The position numbers were made by a program, and so were the translations under genes. The notes under the pieces are model-generated. The model saw only the letters and a program-made list of their open reading frames with translations, was not told where the DNA came from and searched no databases. 64,000 bases of DNA from Duganella sp. BuS-21 (GTDB lineage Bacteria; Pseudomonadota; Gammaproteobacteria; Burkholderiales; Burkholderiaceae_D): positions 5,518,001 through 5,582,000 of the forward strand of contig CP097466.1 in assembly GCA_041874725.1 (NCBI GenBank), given 5' to 3'. Position 1 is the first letter of the stretch, and each line of letters begins with the position of its first letter. Positions 42,139 through 52,475 of this stretch are shown in pieces.

Positions 42139-43664
42139 TGGCGGCATATCTGGAATTCGACCAGGTCTGCAAATTCTTCCCCGGCGTGAAGGCGCTGAAC
42201 GGCGTGAGCTTCGCGGCCCACGCCGGCCAGGTACACGGCCTGCTGGGTGAGAATGGCGCGGGCAAGTCGACGCTGCTGAAAATCCTCGGCGGCCAGTACA
42301 AGCCCGATGGCGGCCGCCTGCTGGTCGGCGGCACCGAGCGTCACTTCGGCAGCACCAAGGACGCCATCGCCGCCGGCATCGCCATCATCCACCAGGAACT
42401 GCAGTACGTGCCGGAACTGACGGTGGCCGAAAACGTGCTGCTGGGCCGCATGCCCAACCGCTTCGGCTTCCTCGACAAGAAAAAAGCCCATCGCATCGTC
42501 GCCGAAAAACTGGGCGCCATCGGCGTCGACCTGTCGCCCGATGCGCGCCTGGCCGACCTCTCCATCGCACAGCGGCAGATGGTGGAGATCTGCAAAGCCA
42601 TCATGCAGGACGCGCAGGTGATCGCCTTCGACGAACCCACCTCCTCGCTCTCGCACCGCGAAACCGACATCCTGTTCCGCCTCGTCAAGGAGCTGCGCGC
42701 CGATGGCCGCACGCTGATCTATATTTCGCACCGTCTCGAAGAACTGTATGAGCTGTGCGACGCCTGCACCATCTTCCGCGACGGCCGCAAGATCGTCACC
42801 CACGATGTGATGGCCGAGGTGCCGCGCGATCGTCTGATCAGCGACATGGTGGGCCGCGAGCTGTCCGACATCTACGACTACCGCGAACGCCGGCACGGCC
42901 AGCCGCGCCTGCAGGTACAAGGCCTGAACGGCAAGCATTTGAAAGGCCCGCTGAGTTTTGAAGTGCGCGGCGGCGAGGTGCTGGGCTTTTTCGGCCTGGT
43001 GGGCGCGGGACGCAGCGAATTAATGCGCCTGCTGTACAACGCCGATCCGCGCAGCGCCGGCGCGGTGCTGCTGGACGGCGCACCGGTCGCCACCGGCGGC
43101 CCGGCCGATGCGATTGCCGCCGGCATCGTGCTATGCCCGGAGGACCGCAAGGAGCAAGGCATCCTCGCCACCGCATCGGTGGCGGAGAATATCAACATCA
43201 GCGTGCGCCGCAACGATTTGCGCGGTGGGCTGTTCCTGCGTCACAAACAAGAGGCCGCGCTGGCCGATGCATTCATTGCGCGCCTGCGCATCAAGACGCC
43301 CAACCGCCAGCAGGAGATCCGCCTGCTCTCCGGCGGCAATCAGCAGAAGGTGATCCTGGCGCGCTGGCTGGCCGAACCGGGCCTGAAGGTGCTGATTCTC
43401 GACGAGCCGACGCGCGGTATCGACGTCGGCGCCAAGAACGACATCTACCGCATCATCCACGAGGTGGCGGAACGCGGCTGCTGCGTGATCGTGATTTCCA
43501 GCGAGCTGCCGGAAGTGCTGGGCATCTCGGACCGCGTGATCGTCATGCGCGAGGGCGAGATCTGCGGCGAACTGTCGCGCGCCGAAGCCAATGAAACCGA
43601 AGTGCTGCGCCTGGCCTTGCCGGATGCCGTGGCGCCCCAACCAGAAGAACGGAGCATCGCATGA
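42138..43664 (+). CDS. araG: Sugar ABC transporter ATP-binding protein, AraG type
   Basis: 508 aa with two tandem nucleotide-binding domains, the rule for CUT2 sugar importers. NBD1: Walker [10 protein letters not shown], signature [14 protein letters not shown], Walker [16 protein letters not shown]2: degenerate Walker [10 protein letters not shown], signature [15 protein letters not shown], Walker [14 protein letters not shown]. It energises uptake with AraH. It overlaps araF by 1 bp and araH by 4 bp. Confidence 0.95.
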   Translation: MAAYLEFDQVCKFFPGVKALNGVSFAAHAGQVHGLLGENGAGKSTLLKILGGQYKPDGGRLLVGGTERHFGSTKDAIAAGIAIIHQELQYVPELTVAENVLLGRMPNRFGFLDKKKAHRIVAEKLGAIGVDLSPDARLADLSIAQRQMVEICKAIMQDAQVIAFDEPTSSLSHRETDILFRLVKELRADGRTLIYISHRLEELYELCDACTIFRDGRKIVTHDVMAEVPRDRLISDMVGRELSDIYDYRERRHGQPRLQVQGLNGKHLKGPLSFEVRGGEVLGFFGLVGAGRSELMRLLYNADPRSAGAVLLDGAPVATGGPADAIAAGIVLCPEDRKEQGILATASVAENINISVRRNDLRGGLFLRHKQEAALADAFIARLRIKTPNRQQEIRLLSGGNQQKVILARWLAEPGLKVLILDEPTRGIDVGAKNDIYRIIHEVAERGCCVIVISSELPEVLGISDRVIVMREGEICGELSRAEANETEVLRLALPDAVAPQPEERSIA

Positions 43665-44644
43665 GCGTCTCTCAACTCAATCCATCGGCCGCCGCTGGCG
43701 GCGCGCTGGTCTCGCGCCAGTGGCTGTCCGAATACAGCATGCCGCTGGCCTACGTCGTTTTGTTCGCCGTCTTGTCGGCCACGGTGGAGAACTTCTTCTC
43801 CGTGACCAACGTCATCGGCCTGATGCTGTCGGTGGCGCAGATCGGCATGGTGGCCTGCACCATGATGCTGTGCCTCGCCTCGCGCGACTTCGACCTGTCG
43901 GTCGGCTCCACCATCGCCTTTGCCGGCGTGCTGGGCGCCATCGTGCTGGAACACAGCGGCAGCGTGGCGCTGGCGGTTGGCGCCGGCCTCGGCGCCGGCG
44001 CCTTGATCGGCGCCCTGAACGGCGTGCTGATCGCCTACCTGCGCGTCAACGCGCTGATCGCCACGCTGGCCACCATGCTGATGGTGCGCGGCCTGGCTTT
44101 CATCGTATCGAAAGGCCAGGCGGTCGGCATCAACGACGACAGCTTCATCGACTTCGGCGACAGCCGCATCTTCGGCATGCCGCTGCCGGTGCTGGTGGCC
44201 GGCGCCTGCTTCATCGTGTTCGGCATTTTGCTGAACCAGACCGTCTTCGGCCGCAACACGCTGGCCATCGGCGGCAATCCGGAAGCGGCGCGGCTGGCCG
44301 GCGTGCGCGTGGAACGCCTGCGCGTCTGGATCTTCCTGCTGCAAGGCCTGGTGACCGCGATGGCGGGTCTGATCCTGGCGGCGCGCATCACCAGCGGCCA
44401 GCCGAATGCGGCGCAGGGCTTTGAGCTGGACGTGATCTCGGCCTGTGTGCTGGGCGGCGTGTCGCTGCAGGGCGGCAAGGCGCGTATCTTCGGCGTGCTG
44501 ATTGGGGTGCTGATCATGGGCACGGTGGAAAACGTCATGAACCTGATGGACGTCGACGCCTTCTACCAATACCTGATGCGCGGCGTGATCCTGCTGCTGG
44601 CTGTGCTGCTGGACCAACTGAAAACCCGCGGCGAACGTCGCTAA
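43661..44644 (+). CDS. araH: Sugar ABC transporter permease, AraH type
   Basis: 327 aa, 8-10 membrane helices of the CUT2 permease family: [80 protein letters not shown]. It is a channel-forming homodimer partner of AraG. It is followed 33 bp later by the SDR dehydrogenase. Confidence 0.94.
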   Translation: MSVSQLNPSAAAGGALVSRQWLSEYSMPLAYVVLFAVLSATVENFFSVTNVIGLMLSVAQIGMVACTMMLCLASRDFDLSVGSTIAFAGVLGAIVLEHSGSVALAVGAGLGAGALIGALNGVLIAYLRVNALIATLATMLMVRGLAFIVSKGQAVGINDDSFIDFGDSRIFGMPLPVLVAGACFIVFGILLNQTVFGRNTLAIGGNPEAARLAGVRVERLRVWIFLLQGLVTAMAGLILAARITSGQPNAAQGFELDVISACVLGGVSLQGGKARIFGVLIGVLIMGTVENVMNLMDVDAFYQYLMRGVILLLAVLLDQLKTRGERR

Positions 44645-44677
44645 CTTCGCTAACTTAGCGTCAACTTAGGAGCAGTA

Positions 44678-45451
44678 ATGTCTGAACGCCTGCAAGGCAA
44701 AGTCGCCATCGTCACCGGTTCCACGCAAGGCATCGGGCTGGCCATCGCCCGCCGCTTCGCCGCCGAAGGTGCGATGGTCACCCTCAACAGCCACCGCGAC
44801 GACGAAGCCGCACAGGCCATCATGGCGGAACTGGGCCCGCAGCGCAGCCTGTTCGTGCTGGCCGACGTGGCCGACCGCGCCGCCATGGAAACCCTGGCCG
44901 CCCGCACCATCGAGCGCTTCGGCAAGGTCGACATCCTGATCAACAACGCCGGCATGAACGTCTTCGACGAACCATTGGCGCTGAGCGAAGAAGACTGGAA
45001 GCGCTGCTTCGCGGTCGACCTGGAAGGCGCCTGGAACGGCGCGCGCGCCGTGCTGCCTTCCATGCTGGCGCAAGGCGCCGGCAGCATCGTCAACATCGCC
45101 TCGGTGCACGGCCACAAGATCATTCCCGGCTGCTTCCCCTATCCTGTCGCCAAGCACGCGCTGATCGGCATGACGCGCGCGCTGGGCATCGAATACGCGG
45201 CGCGCGGCATCCGCGTCAACTCTATCTCGCCTGGCCTGATCGTCACCGACATGATCGAGCGCCACTTCGCCGCCTGCCCTGATCCCGAGGCCGAACGCGC
45301 GCGCCAGGCCGCCCTGCTGCCCTGCAAACGTCTGGGCAAGCCGGAAGAAGTAGCAGCCACCGCCCTGTTCCTCGCCAGCGACGACGCCCCCTTCATCAAC
45401 GCCACCGACATCCTGATCGACGGCGGCCGCTCCCAGATGTACCACGAGTAA
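44678..45451 (+). CDS. SDR-family sugar dehydrogenase, probable galactose (or arabinose) 1-dehydrogenase
   Basis: 257 aa classical short-chain dehydrogenase: TGSTQGIGLAIARRFA (coenzyme fold), ADVADRAAME, INNAGMNVFDEP, catalytic Ser in IVNIASVHGHK, Tyr/Lys in PYPVAKHALIG, C-terminal FINATDILIDGG. It ends the araFGH operon (AGGAG before ATG) and is followed by a terminator. With dgoD, lactonases, dgoK and dgoA nearby, the likely job is oxidising galactose at C1 to the lactone, the otherwise missing first oxidation step. Substrate choice is inference from context. Confidence 0.85.
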   Translation: MSERLQGKVAIVTGSTQGIGLAIARRFAAEGAMVTLNSHRDDEAAQAIMAELGPQRSLFVLADVADRAAMETLAARTIERFGKVDILINNAGMNVFDEPLALSEEDWKRCFAVDLEGAWNGARAVLPSMLAQGAGSIVNIASVHGHKIIPGCFPYPVAKHALIGMTRALGIEYAARGIRVNSISPGLIVTDMIERHFAACPDPEAERARQAALLPCKRLGKPEEVAATALFLASDDAPFINATDILIDGGRSQMYHE

Positions 45452-45471
45452 TGTTTCCATTCTGACCTCGT

Positions 45472-45516
45472 GCGGGCGATTTTTTGCGCCGGACGTGGCG
45501 CAATCCCGCCTTTTTT
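45472..45516 (+). terminator. Terminator of the dgoD-GH35-araFGH-SDR operon
   Basis: Inner stem TTGCGCC-GGACGT-GGCGCAA (45484-45503), outer stem GCGGG/CCCGC (45472-45476 and 45505-45509), followed by six T. Confidence 0.75.
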
Positions 45517-45538
45517 GTTCTTCCGCAAAGTGTTTGCC

Positions 45539-45593
45539 TTGAAATACCCGAAAGTCGTCCCTATAATTAGCACTCGTTGAGGTGGAGTGCTAA
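45539..45593 (+). promoter_or_regulatory. groESL promoter with CIRCE operator
   Basis: TTGAAA (45539-45544), 17 bp, TATAAT (45562-45567) is a consensus sigma-70 promoter. CTTGAAA with CCCTATA at heat-shock spacing also allows sigma-32. TTAGCACTC-N9-GAGTGCTAA (45567-45593) is a perfect CIRCE element overlapping the transcription start, the HrcA repressor site. Confidence 0.93.
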
Positions 45594-45677
45594 CAACCTC
45601 CAGCCAAACTTTCCGTCGTGGCAATCTGATTGAAACGACAACAAACTGTACCATTGTTAAAAATTAAGGAGTTTTGT

Positions 45678-45968
45678 ATGAACCTTCGCCCTTTGAACGA
45701 TCGCGTAATCGTCAAACGCCTCGACCAGGAAACCAAAACTGCGTCCGGCCTGATCATCCCTGATGCGGCTGCCGAAAAACCAGACCAAGGCGAAGTCCTG
45801 GCTGTAGGCAATGGCAAGATCCTGGAAGATGGCAAAGTCCGTCCTCTGGATGTCAAAGTAGGCGACCGCGTTCTGTTCGGCAAATACGCCGGCCAAACCG
45901 TCAAAGTTGACGGTCAAGAACTGATGGTCATGCGCGAAGAAGACATCATGGCGATCGTCGTCAAGTAA
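45678..45968 (+). CDS. groS: Co-chaperonin GroES
   Basis: 96 aa from ATG 45678 with AAGGAG upstream. Typical Gro[21 protein letters not shown], mobile loop [20 protein letters not shown], roof [20 protein letters not shown]. It caps the GroEL cavity. Controlled by CIRCE/HrcA; groL follows 46 bp later. Confidence 0.97.
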   Translation: MNLRPLNDRVIVKRLDQETKTASGLIIPDAAAEKPDQGEVLAVGNGKILEDGKVRPLDVKVGDRVLFGKYAGQTVKVDGQELMVMREEDIMAIVVK

Positions 45969-45993
45969 TTCTTGACCCACGCATCCCACTTAA

Positions 45994-47658
<1,665 letters not shown>

Positions 47659-47697
47659 TAGCCGGCCGGCTTATTTCATAAGCCGCGTTGCAAAGAA

Positions 47698-47728
47698 AGC
47701 CAGTCTCCTCGGAGGCTGGCTTTTTTTA
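47698..47728 (+). terminator. Terminator of groESL
   Basis: AGCCAGTCTCC-TC-GGAGGCTGGCT stem (one G-U pair) followed by seven T. Confidence 0.9.
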
Positions 47729-47809
47729 TTAAAAATTCACTTGGTTGATTGCGGGCATTGAAGGACAATTGATAATCCATTCCTTAACGCAAGTTCATAA
47801 GGGTGTTTT

Positions 47810-48868
47810 ATGAGTAACTTTCAAGGTGTCTTGTATTACGCCTTATTCATCGGTAATCCTGAGCAGCAAAAGCGCTTTTTCAGGGAAGTCCACCTGATGA
47901 CGCTGTCCACCCAGATTTTTGGCGTGGTCAGCTGGCTGTTGCTGTACCTGAGCTTGCCCACCGGCGCCGACCACAACGCCGCGGCCACCGGCGCCGTCTT
48001 CGCGGGCATGATGCTGGGCTCTTTCATGACCGCCTTCTCGCGAACCTTGACGCTGAACATCCTGGCCGGTGCGGTATCGGTGTTCTTCTTGAGCCTGGGC
48101 TTTCGCGTGCTGCTGGCGGAAGTCGAAGACCCGACGTTCTGGGTGCTGCCGATCGGCCTGATCATCACCCTGACCAGCGCGCCCATCTTCAACGGCGTGC
48201 TGTACTACAACGCCGTCTCGGTCATGACGTGGGTGATCCTCGGCTGGGACTATTTCCCCGACCATAGCCAGCGCGCCGATGCGCTCTGGCCGGCGTTTAC
48301 CATGGGAGCCAGTCTGCTGATCGGCTTTGTCATCAACCTGGTGTTCCTGCTGCTGCGGATGCGCAATTTCAATGCCGAGCAAGAGCTGCAGACCATGGCC
48401 TTCAAGGATGCGTTGACCGGCATGAACAACCGCCGCATGTTCACCCAGAGTGCGCTGGCGATGCTGGAGGATGGCGACGAGAGCCAACTCAACTTCCTGA
48501 TGATCGACATCGACAACTTCAAGAAAATCAATGACCAGCTCGGGCACGACGTGGGCGATGAGGTGCTGAAGAAAGTCGGCGGCGTCATCGCCGAGCAATC
48601 GGGACCGCATTTGTGCGCCCGGCTGGGCGGCGAGGAATTCGCCATCGTGCACAGCGGCGACAGGGCTGCCGTGTGTTCATTCGCCGAAGGCATACTGAAG
48701 AAAATGCAGGCGGTGGCCTTGCCGGATCGCGTCGTCACCGTCAGCATCGGCGTGGCGCGCCTGCTGAAGAACGTCGATCTGGCGGTGAGCTACAAGCTGG
48801 CCGACGACCTGCTGTATCAAGCCAAGCAAAACGGCAAGAACCGCTACGAACTGGCCACCAATCTCTAG
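47810..48868 (+). CDS. Membrane-bound diguanylate cyclase (GGDEF)
   Basis: 352 aa. The N-terminal 180 residues contain about five or six hydrophobic helices (VVSWLLLYLSLP, AVFAGMMLGSFMTAF, ILAGAVSVFFLSLGFRVLL and others), an uncharacterised sensor region. The C-terminal GGDEF domain starts near residue 200 (MAFKDALTGMNNRRMF) with active site RLGGEEFAIV. The inhibitory I-site RxxD is absent; SGPH occupies that position. It should make c-di-GMP without classic product inhibition. Monocistronic between groEL and the VOC gene. Confidence 0.92.
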   Translation: MSNFQGVLYYALFIGNPEQQKRFFREVHLMTLSTQIFGVVSWLLLYLSLPTGADHNAAATGAVFAGMMLGSFMTAFSRTLTLNILAGAVSVFFLSLGFRVLLAEVEDPTFWVLPIGLIITLTSAPIFNGVLYYNAVSVMTWVILGWDYFPDHSQRADALWPAFTMGASLLIGFVINLVFLLLRMRNFNAEQELQTMAFKDALTGMNNRRMFTQSALAMLEDGDESQLNFLMIDIDNFKKINDQLGHDVGDEVLKKVGGVIAEQSGPHLCARLGGEEFAIVHSGDRAAVCSFAEGILKKMQAVALPDRVVTVSIGVARLLKNVDLAVSYKLADDLLYQAKQNGKNRYELATNL

Positions 48869-49020
48869 CGGCTGTGCGACCCGCCATGGCGTGGCGCGTG
48901 CAAAAATCGCTTTGCGCCACCTTCCAGGCCAGGGAACGCGCGATGGTGAACGACACTACTGACAGAAACTGACAGCGCTCCTGAATAGAATGAGATTCAC
49001 TTTCTTACAGGAGATCTTCG

Positions 49021-49449
49021 ATGAAACCAAGCACCGTCAGCGCTGTACCCCACCTCAACTTCCGTGGCCAGGCACGCAAGGCTCTCGATTTTTACCAGGC
49101 CGTTTTCGGTGGAGAATTGATGGCGATGAGCTACCGCGATTTCGGCCAGGTCACCAATGAAGCCGAAGCCGATCAACTGATCTGGGGACAGGTGGCGTCG
49201 GAGAGCGGCTTCCGCGTGATGGCTTACGACGTGCCGTCGCACACGCCGTATGATCCGGGCCAGAACGCCTTTATGGTCGCCGTGGAAGCGAAAACGCCGG
49301 AAGAAGCCAGCGCGCTGTGGCACAAGCTTGCCGAAGACGCCACCGTCATCGTGCCGCTGGCGCCGACGCAATGGTCGCCTATGTTCGGCATGTTGAAGGA
49401 CAGCTTCGGCGTCTCTTGGTCGCTGAGCGTGGCGCGTAGCGAGGGCTGA
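49021..49449 (+). CDS. VOC-family protein (PhnB-like glyoxalase/bleomycin resistance fold)
   Basis: 142 aa with an AGGAGAT site before ATG. PhnB-type markers: VPHLNFRGQARKALDFYQAV, FGGELMAMSYRDFG, and C-terminal MFGMLKDSFGVSWSLS. Members are small metal-fold proteins of mostly unknown function. The convergent neighbour's stop begins at the next base. Confidence 0.88.
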   Translation: MKPSTVSAVPHLNFRGQARKALDFYQAVFGGELMAMSYRDFGQVTNEAEADQLIWGQVASESGFRVMAYDVPSHTPYDPGQNAFMVAVEAKTPEEASALWHKLAEDATVIVPLAPTQWSPMFGMLKDSFGVSWSLSVARSEG

Positions 49450-49875
49450 TCAGGCGTCGTGGTACATGGCTTCCAGCTCGTCGCGGCGCGGGCTGTCGGC
49501 CAGGTGGACGATCAGGGTGGTCGTGAGATCGTGGGCGGGGTGGACGGCGCGGTGCCGGGCGAACCAGAACACCTCTTCCAGGTCTTCATCGTCGTGCGCG
49601 GTGATGATAACTTTCTGCGCTTCCGGCACGTCTTCATAATCGACCGCCTCCAGCGCCGCATCCTCAATCGCCTCGCGCCACGCCTCGCAGCCCTTGCCCC
49701 AAGCCAGCGCATACAGGCAAGCGGATTCGATCAGCCAGCGACTGACGTCCCACATCATGGTCTCGTCGAGATCCGCCTCCACCACGACAATCGCTTTGAA
49801 CTGAGGCAGGCCTTCCAGTGCTGGAAGGTCCGCGTCAGGGCTGAGGTGCAGGTATTTGGGGGCTGGGCTTTGCAT
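49450..49875 (-). CDS. Hypothetical acidic protein downstream of the galactonate lactonase (DUF7684-like)
   Basis: 141 aa, strongly acidic, rich in Trp and Glu (DETMMWDVSRWLIESACLYA; VIITAHDDEDLEEVFWFARH). No catalytic motif. I associate this arrangement with the DUF7684 family but cannot verify it. It starts 9 bp after the lactonase stop, so it probably rides in the dgoK-dgoA-lactonase transcript although its role need not be metabolic. Confidence 0.72.
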   Translation of the reverse strand: MQSPAPKYLHLSPDADLPALEGLPQFKAIVVVEADLDETMMWDVSRWLIESACLYALAWGKGCEAWREAIEDAALEAVDYEDVPEAQKVIITAHDDEDLEEVFWFARHRAVHPAHDLTTTLIVHLADSPRRDELEAMYHDA

Positions 49876-49884
49876 GCCCGCATT

Positions 49885-50766
49885 TTAGCCGAAACGGCCG
49901 GCCGGCACACCGGCGATGTCGACCTGCACGGCGAACACGGCGCCGGTCAGCGGATGCGCTGCCAGTTGCTCGGGCGTGTTGTCTTCGCTGGCGGTGGTGA
50001 TGTACAGCGTCTTCAGGTCGGCGCCGCCAAACGTGCAGGAGGCCGGATTGCGGACCGGTACGGCGATCGTTTCCAGCAACTCGCCCACGGCCGAATAGCG
50101 GCACACCCGGCTGCCGCCCCATTGCGCGATCCACACGCAGCCTTCGCTGTCGACCGTCATGCCGTCCGGCGAACCTTCGCCGTCGCCGAACTGGCGCCAC
50201 ACGCGCGGCTCGCCCAGCGTACCGTCGGCCGCCAGCGGATAGGCGTAGGTGCGGCCTTCAAAGCTGTCGGTGTGGTACATGGTGGTGCCGTCCAGGCTGA
50301 AGGCCGGGCCGTTGCAGATGTGGTAGCCCCGGTCCATCGCGTGCAGCTGCTGGTCGGTATCGAGGCGGAACAGGATGCCGATGTCCTGCGCGTAGTCGGT
50401 GTTGTGCATGGAACCGGCCCAGATGCGACCGGCGCTATCGACCTTGGCGTCGTTCATGCGCAAGCCGCTGCCGGCCGGGAACGGACGGTGCAGATACTCG
50501 ATGCGCAGCTCCGGCTCCAGCCACACGCGGGCGATGCCGTCGCGCAGGCCGGCCATGAAACCGTCGCCGTCGCGGCGCGCGATCAGCCAGCAGATGTAGT
50601 CGGGCATGGCCCAGCTGCGGCGCGCACCAGTGACCACATCCTGCGCGTGCAGGGTCTGGTTCTTCAGGTCGACGAAGTACAGGCGGTTCTGCTCCGCCAC
50701 CCACAGCGGGCCCTCGCCCAATTGCGCTTTCACTTGCCACAGACACTGCACGTCATGCTTGCTCAT
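49885..50766 (-). CDS. SMP-30/LRE-family sugar lactonase (probable galactonolactonase)
   Basis: 293 aa six-bladed propeller with all metal/active-site motifs: GEGPLWVAEQNRLYFVD (Glu), SGLRMNDAKVDSAGRIWAG (Asn), ICNGPAFSLDGTTMYHTDS (Asn), SPDGMTVDSEGCVWIAQWGG (Asp), then ASCTFGGADLKTLYITTAS. It hydrolyses aldonolactones. Placed 38 bp after dgoA, it most likely opens galactono-lactone to galactonate for DgoD; arabinonolactone is an alternative. Confidence 0.88.
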   Translation of the reverse strand: MSKHDVQCLWQVKAQLGEGPLWVAEQNRLYFVDLKNQTLHAQDVVTGARRSWAMPDYICWLIARRDGDGFMAGLRDGIARVWLEPELRIEYLHRPFPAGSGLRMNDAKVDSAGRIWAGSMHNTDYAQDIGILFRLDTDQQLHAMDRGYHICNGPAFSLDGTTMYHTDSFEGRTYAYPLAADGTLGEPRVWRQFGDGEGSPDGMTVDSEGCVWIAQWGGSRVCRYSAVGELLETIAVPVRNPASCTFGGADLKTLYITTASEDNTPEQLAAHPLTGAVFAVQVDIAGVPAGRFG

Positions 50767-50804
50767 CAGTTCGATTCCGTTATCCGTTAGTTAGATCGCC
50801 GCCA

Positions 50805-51428
50805 TCATACGGCCAAAGCACGCCAGGTGCCGACGAAAGCGGCCGCGCGTTCGGCCAACTGTTCCAGCGTCACGCCCGGCGTGTACAGCGCACCGCCGAT
50901 GCCGAAACCGGTGGCGCCGGCCTTGACCCAGTCCGCCATGGTCTCGGGCGAGACGCCGCCCACCGGCCACACCGGCGTACCGGCCGGCAGCACGCTTTTC
51001 AGCGCCTTGATGCCGCCGTGGCCGACCGACTCGGCCGGGAAAATCTTCAGCGCGTGTGCGCCCGCGTCCAGCGCGGCAAACGCCTCGGTCGGCGTGGCCA
51101 CGCCCGGCGCGCAATACATGCCCAGGTCGGCGGCGCGGCGGATCACGGCCGGCACGCAGTTCGGCGACACCAGCAGGCGGCCGCCGGCGGCGTGTACGGC
51201 TTCCACGTGGCCGACATTCAGCATGGTGCCACCGCCCACCAGCGTATCCGGCAGGTCCAGCTTGACGATGGCGGCAATCGCCTCGATCGCGCCGGGACGG
51301 TTGAGCGGCACTTCCAACGCGCGGAAGCCGGCGCCGTACAGCACCTTGGCGACATCGACCGCCTCGGCGGGATCGAGGCCGCGCAGAATGGCGACCAGCG
51401 GCGTGGTGGGGTGGGATGGAGTAGTCAT
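50805..51428 (-). CDS. dgoA: 2-dehydro-3-deoxy-6-phosphogalactonate aldolase
   Basis: 207 aa from ATG 51428. KDPG/KDPGal aldolase family: LVAILRGLDPAEAVDVAKVL, catalytic Glu in FRALEVPLNRPGAIEAI, GGGTMLNVGHVEAVHAAGG, Schiff-base Lys in HALKIFPAESVG, phosphate loop PVGGVSPETM. LNRPGA favours the galactonate version over Eda. It cleaves KDPGal to pyruvate and glyceraldehyde-3-phosphate. The start is 2 bp after the dgoK stop. Confidence 0.95.
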   Translation of the reverse strand: MTTPSHPTTPLVAILRGLDPAEAVDVAKVLYGAGFRALEVPLNRPGAIEAIAAIVKLDLPDTLVGGGTMLNVGHVEAVHAAGGRLLVSPNCVPAVIRRAADLGMYCAPGVATPTEAFAALDAGAHALKIFPAESVGHGGIKALKSVLPAGTPVWPVGGVSPETMADWVKAGATGFGIGGALYTPGVTLEQLAERAAAFVGTWRALAV

Positions 51429-51430
51429 GA

Positions 51431-52318
51431 TCAGGCTTTCAGGAATTGGGAAATGGCGGTGCAATACACCAGGTGCGGATCGAGCACGGAACACTGTAGG
51501 CCGACATGGCGGGCGGCGACGTCGTAGCGCGCGGCCAGCGCCGGCGAACCGATGACGGTGATGCCCTGCTGCGCGTCGCGCGCGGCGGCGAACTCGGCAC
51601 CGATCAGCAAGCCGCTGACCGTGGCCGCCGCCTGCTGCGCCGGCGCCGCACGCGACACCACGCCCGCTCGCACGCGGAACAGGGAATTGGACAGCGGCTC
51701 GTTGCGCGCCGCCTGGTTCAGGCCGGTGACGAAGCCTTCGGCGTCGGCGGCATCGCCGCTCATCATCGCCGACAGGGTGCCGCCCTTGGACAACATGGCG
51801 AACAGCTCGCCGGTCATATAGGTGGCAATCGACTGGATCACGCCATCGCGCAGCAGCACCCACTTGCTGTGGGTGCCCGGCAGCACGATCCAGCCGTCGC
51901 GATGGCCGAGCACCACCGCGCCCAGCAGCTGGGTCTCCTCGCCGCGCATGACGTCGGCCGAGGCGCCGTTGCGATAAACATAACCGGGAACGATGTAGCC
52001 ACGGCCGGCCCAGGCCGGATCGGTGACGGCGGCCAGGTGCTGCGGCAACTGCTCCAGCGGCACCGAGGCGTCCAGGTAATCGACTTCCTGCCAGCCCGAA
52101 GCGCTGCCGACCATGCCCGACATGATCACCGGCAGGTCCGGCATCAGCTGCATCGACTCCAGCACGCCGGCCAGCGACGGGCCGAACTTGTCGCGGCTGC
52201 CGACGGCCAGCATGCCCTCGCCGTCCTCATGTTCGGCCAGGCAGGCGCCGGTTTGAGCGATCAGATAGGCACGCCGGTTGCTGGTGCCCCAATCAATTCC
52301 CACAATATTCTTGTTCAC
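51431..52318 (-). CDS. dgoK: 2-dehydro-3-deoxygalactonokinase
   Basis: 295 aa from GTG 52318 (AAGGATAGG upstream); an ATG at 52354 is in frame but has no ribosome-binding site and would put 12 extra residues before the nucleotide-binding start. Signature IVGIDWGTSNRRAYLI (phosphate loop), DLPVIMSGMVGSASGWQEV, VLPGTHSKWVLLRDG. It phosphorylates KDGal for DgoA. First gene of dgoK-dgoA-lactonase, with an ATAC-N7-GTAT box 89 bp upstream. Confidence 0.94.
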   Translation of the reverse strand: MNKNIVGIDWGTSNRRAYLIAQTGACLAEHEDGEGMLAVGSRDKFGPSLAGVLESMQLMPDLPVIMSGMVGSASGWQEVDYLDASVPLEQLPQHLAAVTDPAWAGRGYIVPGYVYRNGASADVMRGEETQLLGAVVLGHRDGWIVLPGTHSKWVLLRDGVIQSIATYMTGELFAMLSKGGTLSAMMSGDAADAEGFVTGLNQAARNEPLSNSLFRVRAGVVSRAAPAQQAAATVSGLLIGAEFAAARDAQQGITVIGSPALAARYDVAARHVGLQCSVLDPHLVYCTAISQFLKA

Positions 52319-52406
52319 CAGCCTATCCTTTTGTGTACTTTGCTTATACTGCAACGATGGTACGAAAAACCGCCGTCAACAGCCAATAAAATATCTCTTC
52401 GGACGA

Positions 52407-52422
52407 ATACCAAAATAGTATA
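52407..52422. promoter_or_regulatory. LysR-type box ATAC-N7-GTAT upstream of dgoK
   Basis: ATACCAA-N4-GTATA at 52407-52422, the same pattern as upstream of the TonB receptor (35149-35164). It lies between dgoK and the divergent hypothetical gene. Candidate site for the LysR regulator at 35177-36145. Confidence 0.5.
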
Positions 52423-52475
52423 GGCTAGAGGCGAAACACCGCAAAAAGTTGCCCCTCAGATGCCTTTGGTTTAGT

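Noticed and set aside
48869..49020. Possible small gene or RNA between the diguanylate cyclase and VOC genes
   Set aside because: About 150 bp with no convincing frame, RBS or hairpin beyond the VOC gene's own AGGAGAT site.
50805..51863. A 352-codon frame extending dgoA upstream across dgoK
   Set aside because: The extra part is antisense-like low-complexity sequence in a shifted frame of dgoK; the aldolase begins naturally at 51428.
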